A model generated the notes under the pieces. That model did no database searches. It worked only from the letters and a program-made list of their open reading frames with translations, and was not told the DNA's origin. Positions 48,117 to 63,100 of a stretch of 64,000 bases of DNA are shown piece after piece (positions within the stretch are counted from its first letter, which is position 1; every line of letters begins with the position of its first letter). This DNA comes from Mimachlamys varia. Lineage: Eukaryota > Mollusca > Bivalvia > Pectinida > Pectinidae. Location of the stretch: contig OX392530.1 of NCBI GenBank assembly GCA_947623455.1, positions 2,765,501 to 2,829,500 of the forward strand. Direction: 5' to 3'. The position numbers and the translations under genes were made by a program.

Positions 48117-51100
48117 TCACTGAGAGAACTGGCTCCTAAACTCGTCAAATATGTAGATCGGCACGTGAGCATCAAGAGCCTGAAAAATTACAAAAAAGTT
48201 AATGACTTATATTTGTTATTGACACAATTAATGTACACTTGTAGTAATCATGGATCTAGATATGTACATATGTAATGTTTGTATGTGAAACATGCTTGTA
48301 GATTTAATACAATGTATTCCCAATAATATTCCAATCATATTCAGGAAGAATTTACACTCTTATGTCAGTTATGACTCAAAACCCTGGATATGTTTTATAG
48401 AGAGGTGGGCTATAGAGAAAGGGGATAATTACCTTTCTAGACAAAACTAGTAAATCAGGTCATATTTATATAAAGGTGGTCTTTATACAGAGGGGATATT
48501 TGCCTTCCTAGACAAAACTAGTAAATCAGGTCATATTTATATAAAGGTGGTCTTTATAGACAGGGGATATTTGCCTTTCTAGACAAAACTAGTAAATAAG
48601 GTCATATTTATATAAAGGTGGTCTTTATAGACAGGGGATATTTGCCTTCCTAGACAAAGGTGGTCTTTATAGACAGGGGATATTTGCCTTTCTAGACAAA
48701 ACTTGTAAATCAGGTCATATTTATATAAAGGTGGTCTTTATAGACAGGGGATATTTGCCTTCCTAGACAAAACTTGTAAATCAGGTAATATTTATATAAA
48801 GGTGGTCTTTATAGACAGGGGATATTTGCCTTCCTAGACAAAGGTGGTCTTTATAGACAGGGGATATTTGCCTTTCTAGACAAAACTTGTAAATCAGGTC
48901 ATATTTATATAAAGGTGGTCTTTATAGACAGGGGATATTTGCCTTCCTAGACAAAACTTGTAAATCAGGTCATATTTATATAAAGGTGGTCTTTATACAG
49001 AGGGGATAATTACCTCTCTAGACAAAACTAGTAAATCAGGTCATTTCAAAAGGAGGAGGTCATTATAGACAGGTTTATATTAGATATATAGGGAGACTGT
49101 TCTTATAGGTAGGGGATATATTTACCTTTCTAGAAAGACCACTGTAAAACAAGAAGTCCTCCAAAAAGACCAAAGTGTTTAGGACATCTTGTTGTGAATC
49201 CTGAGATTTGGACCTGAAAAATTCAAATTTCAAGTTTACTGAGAACTTACATAACAAAGCAGAATTCATAAACATTTTCACAGAAAGCTAAATTGTTAGA
49301 ATAGGCCATCAGTTTCACTACCCTGTATCTGCTAGCATGACAACAAGGCTATACTATAGATCTGTAGGAATTAAGTCTCCAATCACATCAGTTTCTAATC
49401 CCTCATCCACTACCCTGTATCTGCTAGCATGACAACAAGGCTATACTATAGATCTGTAGGAATTAAGTCTCCAATCACATCAGTTTCTAATCCCTCACCC
49501 ACTACCCTGTATCTGCTAGCATGACAACAAGGCTATACTATAGATCTGTAGGAATTAAGTCTCCAATCTCATCAGTTCTAATCCCTCACCCACTACCCTG
49601 TATCTGCTAGCATGACAACAAGGCTATACTATAGATCTGTAGGAATTAAGTCTCCAATCACATCAGTTTCTAATCCCTCATCCACTACCCTGTATCTGCT
49701 AGCATGACAACAAGGCTATACTATAGATCTGTAGGAATTAAGTCTCCAATCACATCAGTTTCTAATCCCTCATCCACTACCCTGTATCTGCTAGCATGAC
49801 AACAAGGCTATACTATAGATCTGTAGGAATTAAGTCTCCAATCACATCAGTTTCTAATCCCTCATCCACTACCCTGTATCTGCTAGCATGACAACAAGGC
49901 TATACTATAGATCTGTAGGAATTAAGACTCCAATCACATCAGTTTCTAATCCCTCACCCACTACCCTGTATCTGCTAGCATGACAACAAGGCTATACTAT
50001 AGATCTGTAGGAATTAAGACTCCAATCACATCAGTTTCTAATCCCTCACCCACTACCCTGTATATGCTTAACACGGCTATACTATAGATCTGTAGGAATT
50101 AAGACTCCAATCACATCAGTTTCTAATCCCTCATCCACTACCCTGTATCTGCTAGCATGACAACAAGGCTATACTATATATAGATCTGTAGGAATTAAGT
50201 CTCCAATCTCATCAGTTTAATACATCTAAATTTAAACTTGAAAAATATTATTTATCATGTGAATAAATCAACAATATAATTCATATAAAATCAATCATTC
50301 AACTATACATGATTCAACAAACTTAATTGAGATTCAAACTCACCCTGGCAGAACCTCTACAATAGAACGGACGTACTGTCCCAGGTAGGCTAGGAAGTGA
50401 CTTGTACTCTCCGAGTGGAACTGTTTTAGGAGAGTCACGCATCCCGTCACGAAGGCAGGCCCGTCGAGTGGGTCGGTCAGCTTCTTACTGACCATACCAC
50501 CTGTCAGGTAGACAAACAAACGGCCATCACTTGTATTGTAAAAAGTGAAGTTTAACACAAATTCTCAAAGTTCATATGTTTTTTTATTCTAAATATCAGA
50601 ACCTGTAAATTAATTTCCTGTAAATCAAGGTTAAGTGTTCAGTATGATTGCTAGTATGATTAATGTGACCACGTTTTAATTCAACCAGACAACAATAACT
50701 GTGAAAAGTGGACTTAAATCGCAAATATTGATGTGATGATATCTGCTACCTCTGCCTCCACTGCCGCAGAAAAATAACACCTAATTAATCTTGCTTCCTC
50801 GACTAAGGTGAGACAAAACCTGAAATCTATCTACTACCCCGTAATACAGTTACGGGTGTAGCATGGTTTTTGAATCTTCCTAAATTACAAAGTAAATAAA
50901 TCTATGGCAATCAATTTGTATCCTGAACAAACATCATTATTAATTCTTTACAATTGGTCGGGGCAATAACAATCCGAACAATTTTTTAAAAAGTATTTCC
51001 TAAGAAGCAGAATGTTGGACAGATGAATATGTAGCATTGATGGCGTAATTATAAGTTCAATGGTACTTTATTTTAGGTGATGTTTGAATTTAACCAGTCT

Positions 51101-54100
51101 GTGATATTGACATTTTTAAGCACTAGTTCGCACAAGCAAAATGCAATGTTTTTTATACACAATTATATTGAAATTCAAGGAATTTTCACTAGTCCGTACC
51201 ATAATTTACTAGTCTCGGGCATAGGTCTAGTGGCTAATGTCACAGACAGTTTAACTGCCTTGAAGTTTAAAGGACAAAACTGGAACACTACCGGATACAT
51301 CAACTCCATATTTTGAATCTTGATGTTAGCGTTCAAGGGTAATCTGTGCAGCTCCAATCACCCTTTACCTTGATGTTGTAAGTCTGTTTGGTATCAATAA
51401 GCTACATGAATTGTTAAATACTGGATGGCGAGCGATAACTTTGGTTTGGTGTTGGTTGAGCTACAATTTAGATAATTTTGTGACAGGGGAGACAAAACTT
51501 ACTGAGGTACTTGACAAAATTTACTGAGGGACTTGACAACACTTACTGAGGGACTTGCTGTAGGCGAGTTTGGGGAGGTGGGACACCACCAACAGGAAGT
51601 TAAAGATGGAAAAACACGGCAATCTCTCTGTAGTGATGTAGATCTACAAACAGAAAGTGTTTTATTATAATAGCTAAGTAAATAAAAGCCTTAATTTCTA
51701 ATTAAATTTTGTTAATCATCCCATAATGTAATTCAGCATTTCAAAGACTGACATTTCTGAAAGTACACTTTTCAAACTAGATGTGTCTGTGACACAAATA
51801 CCCCACTGACAACCAAAAATAAATGTGGACCTTTTTAGAGTCATTGACTTTTTACTTCTCGGTAGGTGTACTCAACAATACTCACACTCCTGTTAAGTAT
51901 TGGTTGACCAAGGCTGTCGTTCAAAGCTAGTTTATATTTGTACCTGTAATATCGTACCGCCATGTTCTTGTATCGTTGTATTGTACCTTACCTTCATGAG
52001 AGGGTTGTGAAGTCCGGCAGACTCCAGATAGGCGGCCAACTCGAACATGAGCGGGTTTTCCTCCTTGGGATACGGGAGAGTGGGGTCCTGGTAATGTCTC
52101 TCTATGTCTGCCAATAGGGCCCTACAACATCAATATAAGGCTGGTTATTGTAGATTTATCTGACATAAGGCTGGTTATTGTAGATTTATCTGACATAAGG
52201 CTGGTTATTGTAGATTTATCTGACATAAGGCTGGTTATTGTAGATTTATCTGATATAAGGCTGGTTATTGCAGATTTATCTGACATAAGGCTGGTTATTG
52301 TAGATTTATCTGACATAAGGCTGGTTATTGTAGATTTATCTGACATAAGGCTGGTTATTGTGGATTTACATCACAACTATAGTCATCTGACATATGAAAT
52401 ATATGAAAGGTTCATAATTGTTTCTGAAATATATTCCTGAAATCAGAAAATGATGACCATCGGCAACTTTATATTTAATACCAGGTACTGTAAACATACA
52501 TATTTAAAAGGTCATTTTCGTGTTAAAAGTACTCCACTAAATTAATATTGCAGTAACAATTGTTTCTATATTGCTTTTTACAGCAAGTATTTTTAATGCA
52601 CCAATTCATCATTACGCTAATCTTACTTGTGCATATAAATCTGAGTGCCCTCGCTCATCTTACTTGTGCACTTAAATCTGAGTGCACCCGCTCATCTTAC
52701 TTGTGCACTTAAATCTGAGTGCCCTCGCTCATCTTACTTGTGCACTTAAATCTGAGTGCACCCGCTCATCTTACTTGTGCACTTAAATCTGAGTGCCCCC
52801 GCTCATCTTACTTGTGCACTTAAATCTGAGTGATCCCGCTCATCTTACTTGTGCACTTAAATCTGAGTGCCCCCGCTCATCTTACTTGTGCACTTAAATC
52901 TGAGTGAACCCCGCTCATCTTACTTGTGCACTTAAATCTGAGTGCCCCGCTCATCTTACTTGCACACTTAAATCTGAGTGCCCCAAAGGAAGTAATATTA
53001 TATTACAATATGTATGCAGTGATGAAAATTAATGAACAAAACGCTGTATACACATAGAAAATGATAGTAAACATCAAGATCTTAATGTTTCTGGAAGCTA
53101 TTAAGATATAACATACACGGCAAATACATTGTACGTTATCTTAAAAATGGATATTAAATGGTGACTCACGTGTTCATCGTCTGGAGACCAGTAGCCAGGA
53201 ATTTAGAGTCAAATTTACAAGATGTACTTAGTTCATGCTGGATTTGTTTCCTCAGTAACTGCATTTGACCCACCTTTATATAAACATACATTTCTATAGG
53301 ATACCTTCATATAAACATACATTTCTATATATAAACATATATTTCTATAGGACACCTTTATATAAACATACATTTCTATATATAAACATACATTTCTATA
53401 TATAAACATACATTTCTATATATAAACATACATTTCTATATATAAACATACATTTCTATATATAAACATACATTTCTATATATAAACATACATTTCTATA
53501 GGATACCTTCATATAAACATACATTTCTATAGGATACCTTCATATAAACATACATTTCTATATATAAACATACATTTCTATATATAAACATACATTTCTA
53601 TATATAAACATACATTTCTATATATAAACATACATTTCTATAGGATACCTTTATATAAACATACATTTCTATAGGATACCTTTATATAAACATACATTTC
53701 TATAGGATACCTTTATATAAACATACATTTCTATATATAAACATACATTTCTATAGGATACCTTTATATAAACATACATTTCTATATATAAACATACATT
53801 TCTATATATAAACATACATTTCTATATATAAACATACATTTCTATATATAAACATACATTTCTATATATAAACATACATTTCTATAGGATACCTTCATAT
53901 AAACATACATTTCTATATATAAACATACATTTCTATATATAAACATACATTTCTATATATAAACATACATTTCTATATATAAACATACATTTCTATAGGA
54001 TACCTTCATATAAACATACATTTCTATAGGATACCTTCATATAAACATACAATACTATATATAAACATACATTTCTATATATAAACATACATTTCTATAT

Positions 54101-57100
54101 ATAAACATACATTTCTATATATAAACATACATTTCTATATATAAACATACATTTCTATATATAAACATACATTTCTATAGGATACCTTCATATAAACATA
54201 CATTTCTATAGGATACCTTCATATAAACATACATTTCTATAGGATACCTTTATATAAACATACATTTCTATAGGATACCTTCATATAAACATACATTTCT
54301 ATATATAAACATACATTTCTATATATAAACATACATTTCTATATATAAACATACATTTCTATAGGATACCTTCATATAAACATACATTTCTATATATAAA
54401 CATACATTCCTATATATAAACATACATTTCTATATATAAACATACATTTCTATAGGATACCTTCATATAAACATACATTTCTATAGGATACCTTCATATA
54501 AACATATATTTCTATAGGACACCTTTATATAAACATACATTTCTATATATAAACATACATTTCTATAGGATACCTTTATATAAACATACATTTCTATAGG
54601 ATACCTTCATATAAACATACATTTCTATATATAAACATATATTTCTATAGGACACCTTTATATAAACATACATTTCTATATATAAACATACATTTCTATA
54701 TATAAACATACATTTCTATATATAAACATACATTTCTATATATAAACATACATTTCTATATATAAACATACATTTCTATAGGATACCTTCATATAAACAT
54801 ACATTTCTATAGGATACCTTCATATAAACATACATTTCTATATATAAACATACATTTCTATATATAAACATACATTTCTATATATAAACATACATTTCTA
54901 TATATAAACATACATTTCTATAGGATACCTTCATATAAACATACATTTCTATAGGATACCTTTATATAAACATACATTTCTATAGGATACCTTTATATAA
55001 ACATACATTTCTATATATAAACATACATTTCTATATATAAACATACATTTCTATATATAAACATACATTTCTATATATAAACATACATTTCTATAGGATA
55101 CCTTCATATAAACATACATTTCTATATATAAACATACATTTCTATATATAAACATACATTTCTATATATAAACATACATTTCTATATATAAACATACATT
55201 TCTATAGGATACCTTCATATAAACATACATTTCTATAGGATACCTTCATATAAACATACAATACTATATATAAACATACATTTCTATATATAAACAAACA
55301 TTTCTATATATAAACATACATTTCTATATATAAACATACATTTCTATATATAAACATACATTTCTATATATAAACATACATTTCTATAGGATACCTTCAT
55401 ATAAACATACATTTCTATAGGATACCTTCATATAAACATACATTTCTATAGGATACCTTTATATAAACATACATTTCTATAGGATACCTTCATATAAACA
55501 TACATTTCTATATATAAACATACATTTCTATATATAAACATACATTTCTATATATAAACATACATTTCTATATATAAACATACATTTCTATAGGATACCT
55601 TCATATAAACATACATTTCTATATATAAACATACATTTCTATATATAAACATACATTTCTATATATAAACATACATTTCTATATATAAACATACATTTCT
55701 ATAGGATACCTTCATATAAACATACATTTCTATAGGATACCTTCATATAAACATATATTTCTATAGGACACCTTTATATAAACATACATTTCTATATATA
55801 AACATACATTTCTATAGGATACCTTCATATAAACATATATTTCTATAGGACACCTTTATATAAACATACATTTCTATATATAAACATACATTTCTATATA
55901 TAAACATACATTTCTATATATAAACATACATTTCTATATATAAACATACATTTCTATATATAAACATACATTTCTATATATAAACATACATTTCTATAGG
56001 ATACCTTCATATAAACATACATTTCTATAGGATACCTTCATATAAACATACATTTCTATATATAAACATACATTTCTATATATAAACATACATTTCTATA
56101 GGATACCTTTATATAAACATACATTTCTATATATAAACATACATTTCTATATATAAACATACATTTCTATATATAAACATACATTTCTATAGGATACCTT
56201 CATATAAACATACATTTCTATATATAAACATACATTTCTATATATAAACATACATTTCTATATATAAACATACATTTCTATATATAAACATACATTTCTA
56301 TATATAAACATACATTTCTATATATAAACATACATTTCTATAGGATACCTTCATATAAACATACATTTCTATAGGATACCTTCATATAAACATACATTTC
56401 TATATATAAACATACATTTCTATATATAAACATACATTTCTATATATAAACATACATTTCTATAGGATACCTTCATATAAACATACATTTCTATAGGATA
56501 CCTTCATATAAACATACATTTCTATATATAAACATACATTTCTATATATAAACATACATTTCTATATATAAACATACATTTCTATATATAAACATACATT
56601 TCTATATATAAACATACATTTCTATAGGATACCTTCATATAAACATACATTTCTATAGGATACCTTCATATAAACATACATTTCTATATATAAACATACA
56701 TTTCTATATATAAACATACATTTCTATAGGATATCTTCATATAAACATATATTTCTATAGGATACCTTCATATAAACATATATTTCTATAGGACACCTTT
56801 ATATAAACATACATTTCTATATATAAACATACATTTCTATATATAAACATACATTTCTATATATAAACATACATTTCTATATATAAACATACATTTCTAT
56901 ATATAAACATACATTTCTATATATAAACATACATTTCTATATATAAACATACATTTCTATAGGATACCTTCATATAAACATACATTTCTATAGGATACCT
57001 TCATATAAACATACATTTCTATAGGATACCTTCATATAAACATACATTTCTATAGGATACCTTCATATAAACATACATTTCTATATATAAACATACATTT

Positions 57101-60100
57101 CTATATATAAACATACATTTCTATATATAAACATACATTTCTATATATAAACATACATTTCTATAGGACACCTTTATATAAACATACATTTCTATATATA
57201 AACATACACTAGTGATGATAAAAGAAATATTATATCATCACTAGGTTTCGGTTAGGTATCATGGCACACTTTTGTGTATATTTTTTCTTTATTCTAGAAT
57301 CAAATCATATATTAAGGAAATTAGAAACCTTTATAGTATTTTGGAAGTTAATAGATATCTAATGAATTTTATTAATATGTTTTTGTATTTTTAATATACA
57401 GTCAAACCTGTCTATAAAGATCGCTCAAGGGGAGACAGAAAAACGGTCACTATAGACAGGTTGCCTTTATAGACAGGTCGAGATTTTTGGACCAACCACT
57501 TTAATTGAAAATGTCATAAATGACTTGTCATTTATTAGGGCATTCAGTATAACATTTTCAGAAGTAAAACTTTTTGTTTTGAAATATATTCTTATAATAT
57601 TATTTTTAGGTTTAAATCTATATTTTTTAAAACATCTTAAAATGGTATGATGAATGCCCTATTAAATAACATTCATGTTCATTTTATTACATTTGTGAAT
57701 TCTTGGTTGAGTTTGTTGTTCTTTTTCTAAAAAAAAACGTCAAGTCGGAATGATTATGATAGCACCAACCAGGTGAGTCGGCATTTAAGGTTAATAAAAC
57801 AAACACCTTTGAGTAGGAAACTTTGAAAACATAACACAATGCCTCGTTAATTAGGCTTGACATTGATTGACACCTCGCGCGAGTTACGATGAAGATCTGT
57901 TGACACCAGCGAAGGCACAGGCCCAATACAGATAACTGAAATAAACGATGTTTTCACGGTAATATCATTCATGAATTATTCAATTAAATCTTACATAAGA
58001 CTTAATCTTCCACGTTTTCTATAAACAAGAGGCCCAATGGGCCTGCATCGCTCACCTGGTATCAATCTCTGACTTATATTATAGTGTAACCCTAAAGTCC
58101 CTTAAAATCTTTTAATGTAAGACACTTAGAAGAACATCTTAAGATTTAAACATATTTTACCTCTGTGACCTTTTAAGACAACATCATTTTCATTTTCAAA
58201 TTTTGTTTGGCTCCATGCCAGGACGCTACCAGCCAAATATCATGTCTCTAGGCAAATAAAGATCAAGGTCATTTCTTTTCGCAAACTTTGTCAGGCTTCA
58301 TCCAAGAAACCACTTTCAGCCAAATGTCATGCTTCTAGGGCTTTTGGTACTTCAGAAGAAGTCGTTTGAATGTTTTAACAGATTTGACCCCTGTGACCTT
58401 GAATATAAGTCAAGGTCATTTCTTTTCGTACACTTTGTCAGGCTTCATCCAAGGAACCTTTCAGCCAAATATCATGCTTCTAGGGCTTTTGGTATTTCAG
58501 AAGAAGTCGTTTAAAGGTTTTAACAGATTTGACCCCTGTGACCTTGAATATAGGTCAAGGTAATTTCTTTTCGCAAACTTTGTAGGGCTTCATCCATGGA
58601 ATCTTTCAGCCAAATATCATGCTTCCAGGGCTTTTGGTATTTCAGAAGAAGTTGTTCGAAGGTTTTAACAGATTTGACCCCTGTGACCTTGAATATGAGT
58701 CAAGGTCATTTCTTTTCGCAAACTTTGTCAGGCTTCATCAAAGAAACATTTCAGCCAAATGTCATGCTTCTAGGGTTTTTGTTATTTCATAAGAAGTCGT
58801 TTAAAGGTTTTAACAGATTTGACCCCTGTGACCTTGAGTATAGGTCAAGGTCATTTTTTTTCGCAAGCTTTGTCGGGCTTCATCCAAGAAACATTTCAGC
58901 CAAATATAATGCTTCTAGGGCTTTTCGTATTTCAGAAGAAGTCGTTTGAAGGTTTCAACAGATTTGACTCCTGTGACCTTGAATATAAGTCAAGGTCATT
59001 TCTTTTCGCACACTTTGTCGCGCTTCATCCAAGGAACCTTTCAGCCAAATATCAAGCTTCTAGGGCTTTTGGTATTTCAGAAGAAGTCGTTTGAAGGTTT
59101 TAACAGATTTGACCCCTGTGACCTTGAATATAGATCAAGGTCATTTCTTTTTGCAAACTTTGTAGGGCTCCATCAAAGGAACCTTTCACCCAAATATCAG
59201 GCTTCTAGGGCTTTTGGTATTTCAGAAGAAGTCATTTATAGGTTTTAACAGATTTGACCCCTGTGACCTTGAATATAGGTCAAGATCATTTCTTTTCGCA
59301 AACTTTGTCGAGCTTCATCCAAGGCACCTTTCAGCCAAATATAATGCTTCCAGGGCTTTTGGTATTTCAGAAGAAGTTGTTTAAAGGTTTTAACAGATTT
59401 GACCTCTGTGACCTTGAATATAAGTCAAGGTCATTTCTTTTCGCAAACTTTGTTGGGCTTCATCCAAGAAACATTTCAGTCAAATATCATGCTTCCAGGG
59501 CTTTTGGTATTTCAGAAGAAGTCGTTTAAAGGTTTTAACAGATTTGACCCCTGTGACCTTGAATATAGGTCAAGGTCATTTCTTTTCGCAAACTTTGTCG
59601 GGCTTCATCCAAGGAACATTTCTGCTAAATATCATGCTTCTAGGGCTTTTGGTATTTCAGAAGAAGTCGTTGAAAGGTTAAAATAGATTTAACCTCACTG
59701 TGACCTTGAATATTGGTCAAGGTCATTTTTTTCGCAAACTTTATTTGGCTTCATCTAAGGAAGCTACTGGTCAAATATGAAGTCTCTATGCCTGACGGTA
59801 TTTTAGAAGAAGTTGTTTGAAGGTTTCGACATTTTTGACCCCTGTGACCTTGAAATTAGGTCAAAGTGATTTTTTTTCGCAAACTTTGTTCAGCTCCTTC
59901 CAAGAAATCTACCAGCCAAATTTCATGTCACTGGGCCTTTCAGTATTTTAGAAGAAGTCGTTTAAAGGAAAAAGTTGACGGACGCAGGACGGACGGACGG
60001 ACGACGGACGGACGGACGGACGGACGACAGACGCTGCACCATCACATAAGCTCACTTGGCCCTTCGGGCCAGGTGAGCTAAAAAACAATTTGGGAGTCTC

Positions 60101-63100
60101 TGCGTCTAGACATCGATAGAGTCGGCAGTGTACTGGGTTGACGGTAATTCTGACGATTGCGGCCTAGGCCTATCACACGGGTCGCGAACAGGCCTGCATA
60201 AACGTGAACACGAATGATGCGCCGCTGTTCAATCGTATCATATGACTACACTCATAGTGGAAAGCACTACGCGTTATTCAGGTTAGGAAATAACCTAGGG
60301 TACATTCGCGCTACCGGTTATACTAGTTGAACCAGTTGAACCTGGAGCGAAAACACCAGGAACAGATTTGAACCGAGGCTGACCTGTGGAAAATCTGGCA
60401 CGTGTGGTTTGAGAGGTCTAGACGAACCTGGCCGAAACTAAATTGCTGACTATTGCTAGTTTGTGTTCTTTATTTCCTAAACAATGTCATTCCAGATGAA
60501 GATGTAAAAACATGTTATATTAATTAGGTGGACGTGTGAAATAACGGCATTTTATTATTAATATGTCATTGATTTCTGCTCCGAAACTGTGGATTTTTAG
60601 CTCTGCCTATGGTTCGGTCCATGTGCGTTCGTTTATCGTGGTTTATTTCTGTGCCTCCTGTGCCGGTTCAACCGGTAGCGCGAATGTACCCCTAGATCGT
60701 CGCTATCAGTAGCCAATCAAAATGCAGGATATTGTCGAAAACTGATGCAGCAGTGATGGGCTCACCGGAAAGTTTTCACTTGTCCTAAAATAGTAATATC
60801 TTCAGTCAATGTGTTTTACAACTCATATTTTCAACATTTATAGTATTTTCTACTAGTGAATCATGTACGCAAATACCGGACATTTTGTACGGAGCTGTAC
60901 ATGTGCGACGGGTTACCGGAACGGCTGACAGCCAAATGTGAGATCAAAATATGTTCACCCGAAATCGGTCGTTATAGAAAGCGAACTAGCGACCGTCGGT
61001 CCAAAATTACCGGTCGTTAGCCACATGAGACAGGTGGTCATCATACAGATGGTCGTTATATAGTGAAATCTCACGGGGAATCTGAAAATCGGTCGTTATA
61101 GACAGGCAGTCGTTATAGACAGGCGGTCTTTAGAGCAGGTTTGACTGTACTTGAACAAATAATAGAACTTCATCCTGTGGCATACATGTATCAATATTCT
61201 ATAAGCCTTAGACACTCCGTCCCGATCAGAGTGAATGAGTGGTCAGATAGTGTGAGGACTATATATAATATTTAATGAATTATTACATAATTATATACCT
61301 TAAGTACAATATCTAAGAATGGCTGCCAGAGTCGTGACGTCTTGGACAGCATCTGTGCGTAGGTTTTCTGTGGCTGACCTGGAAACAAGACAATCTCAAA
61401 ACTAACCACTCTTACTAATTAGATAGTATTACAAGCATTATCTAGCTAGCCCCTTTTAAAATGAAATACCATTATATATGAATTCAGGCCTATATGAATG
61501 TAGTTGTTATCAATATAATGTTAAAAATTCGGTTACAAATTCTGTATTATATTGGCGCACTCAGATTTCAGTGCATCAATAAATTTAAACATAGACAACA
61601 GAGAATTGGCGCACTCACAAAACAATCTTTTAGGAAGCAATATTTAGACAGTGTAATTAGCACAGTCATAATTTACCGGAAAGCCTTCAGCACAAATATC
61701 GCTAAAATATGTATATCTACAACATGCTGTTTATCATAAATATCAATATCTGTTAACATGACTTACTGATAACAACTGTTAACATGACTTACTGATAACA
61801 TTTGAGACAGGATTCAGTCCCTTAGCGTAGGCTGCGAATGTCTCGTATAAAGATCGGTCCTTGGGATTCATTAAGTTGCGTTTAAACAGCTGCTGGTAAA
61901 TTTGTAACTCCTTCACAATCATGAAGCAGAGTAGACGATCAAGACCAGCCAGTCCAAAGCTCCCCACAGCCCTCTGTCAAACAGGAAAACACAGGCTAAA
62001 GTATTACTGTCAAACAGGAAAACACAGGCTCAAGTATTACTGTCAAACAGGAAAACACAGGCTAAAGTATTACTGTCAAACATGAAAACACAGGCTAAAG
62101 TATTACTGTCAAACAGGAAAACCGGGCTAAAGTATTACTGTCAAACAGGAAAACACAGGCTAAAGTATTACTGTCAAACAGGAAAACACAGGCTAAAGTA
62201 TCTCTGTCAAACAGGAAAACACAGGCTAAAGTATCTCTGTCAAACAGGAAAACACAGGCTAAAGTATCATTACAACTTGTCAATACATATTTAATGTATG
62301 TACACCATACCTGTCTTCGCTATGGTAAAATGATAATTAGCACTTGTGAATTACTAAACATAAAGGCCCACTCATTGCCAAACAAAATAAATCTAACGAC
62401 CCACGACCACTGTCCCCTAAACCAACACCTAACCATCCACCCACACCACAAACCACTCTTCCACACCAATAACCCACTGTATACTCAGCCACTAAACAAC
62501 CAACCAAACAAGAGGCCCAATGTGCCTGTATCGCTCACCTGGATAAATTGGTATCAAGGTAATCATGGTAAAATATTTCTAAAAAAGATGCTTTGGGCAG
62601 AGACAGATCCAAAGAATTATCCTTGAAGTATATCTGTGTAAAGTAAAGATAGGTTAATGGGTGTGTATCTTAACTCACTGTTTTCAAGCTCAATTGAGAA
62701 CCAAGGTCCCTAGGGCTGGGCTAGACCCTTACATCAATGATAATATCATGATTGTGTTTGTTTCTGTATAGTTTTGGGGTGGGATGTTTGTAAGGACGTG
62801 GCAGACCCTTGGGTCAAATCTAAAATCATATTTGTGGTGTTTTCTTTATGATAAACAATTGTATATGTAGTTTTGGGTTGGGGATCTCAACAGTTTAAAA
62901 GTAATATCAATATTGCCAAATGGTTCCCTTTTGGCCCGTGCCTCAGGCCCCTGGAGGTATAGCCCGTTCATTTGTATAAATTTGTATCCCAGCTTCTTAG
63001 GGATGCTATTGAAATATGAATGTTTCACATTGATTAGATCCAGAGAAGAAGTCATTAAAATGAATATAGCCAAATGGACCCCTTTTGGCCCCTGGAGGGT

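Larger units (their letters stand above)
57399..61147. mobile_element. TA-flanked inverted-repeat transposon, non-coding, with nested insertions
   Basis: The left end CAGTCAAACCTGTCTATAAA and right end TTTAGAGCAGGTTTGACTG are inverted over at least 12 bp, flanked by TA (57397-57398, 61148-61149). Inside both ends, words such as TATAGACAGG and GGTCGTTATA recur. TA targets and CAGT ends fit pogo/Tigger-like elements; this is inferred. No transposase frame is visible. It hosts the elements at 58024 and 60298. Confidence 0.75.

Noticed and set aside
52620..57207. CRISPR-like regular repeats
   Set aside because: Units are head-to-tail without unique spacers, and the DNA is eukaryotic.
58329..59686. 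Overlapping 61-117-aa frames rich in [11 protein letters not shown]
   Set aside because: Products of the 145-bp core repeats of a transposable element.
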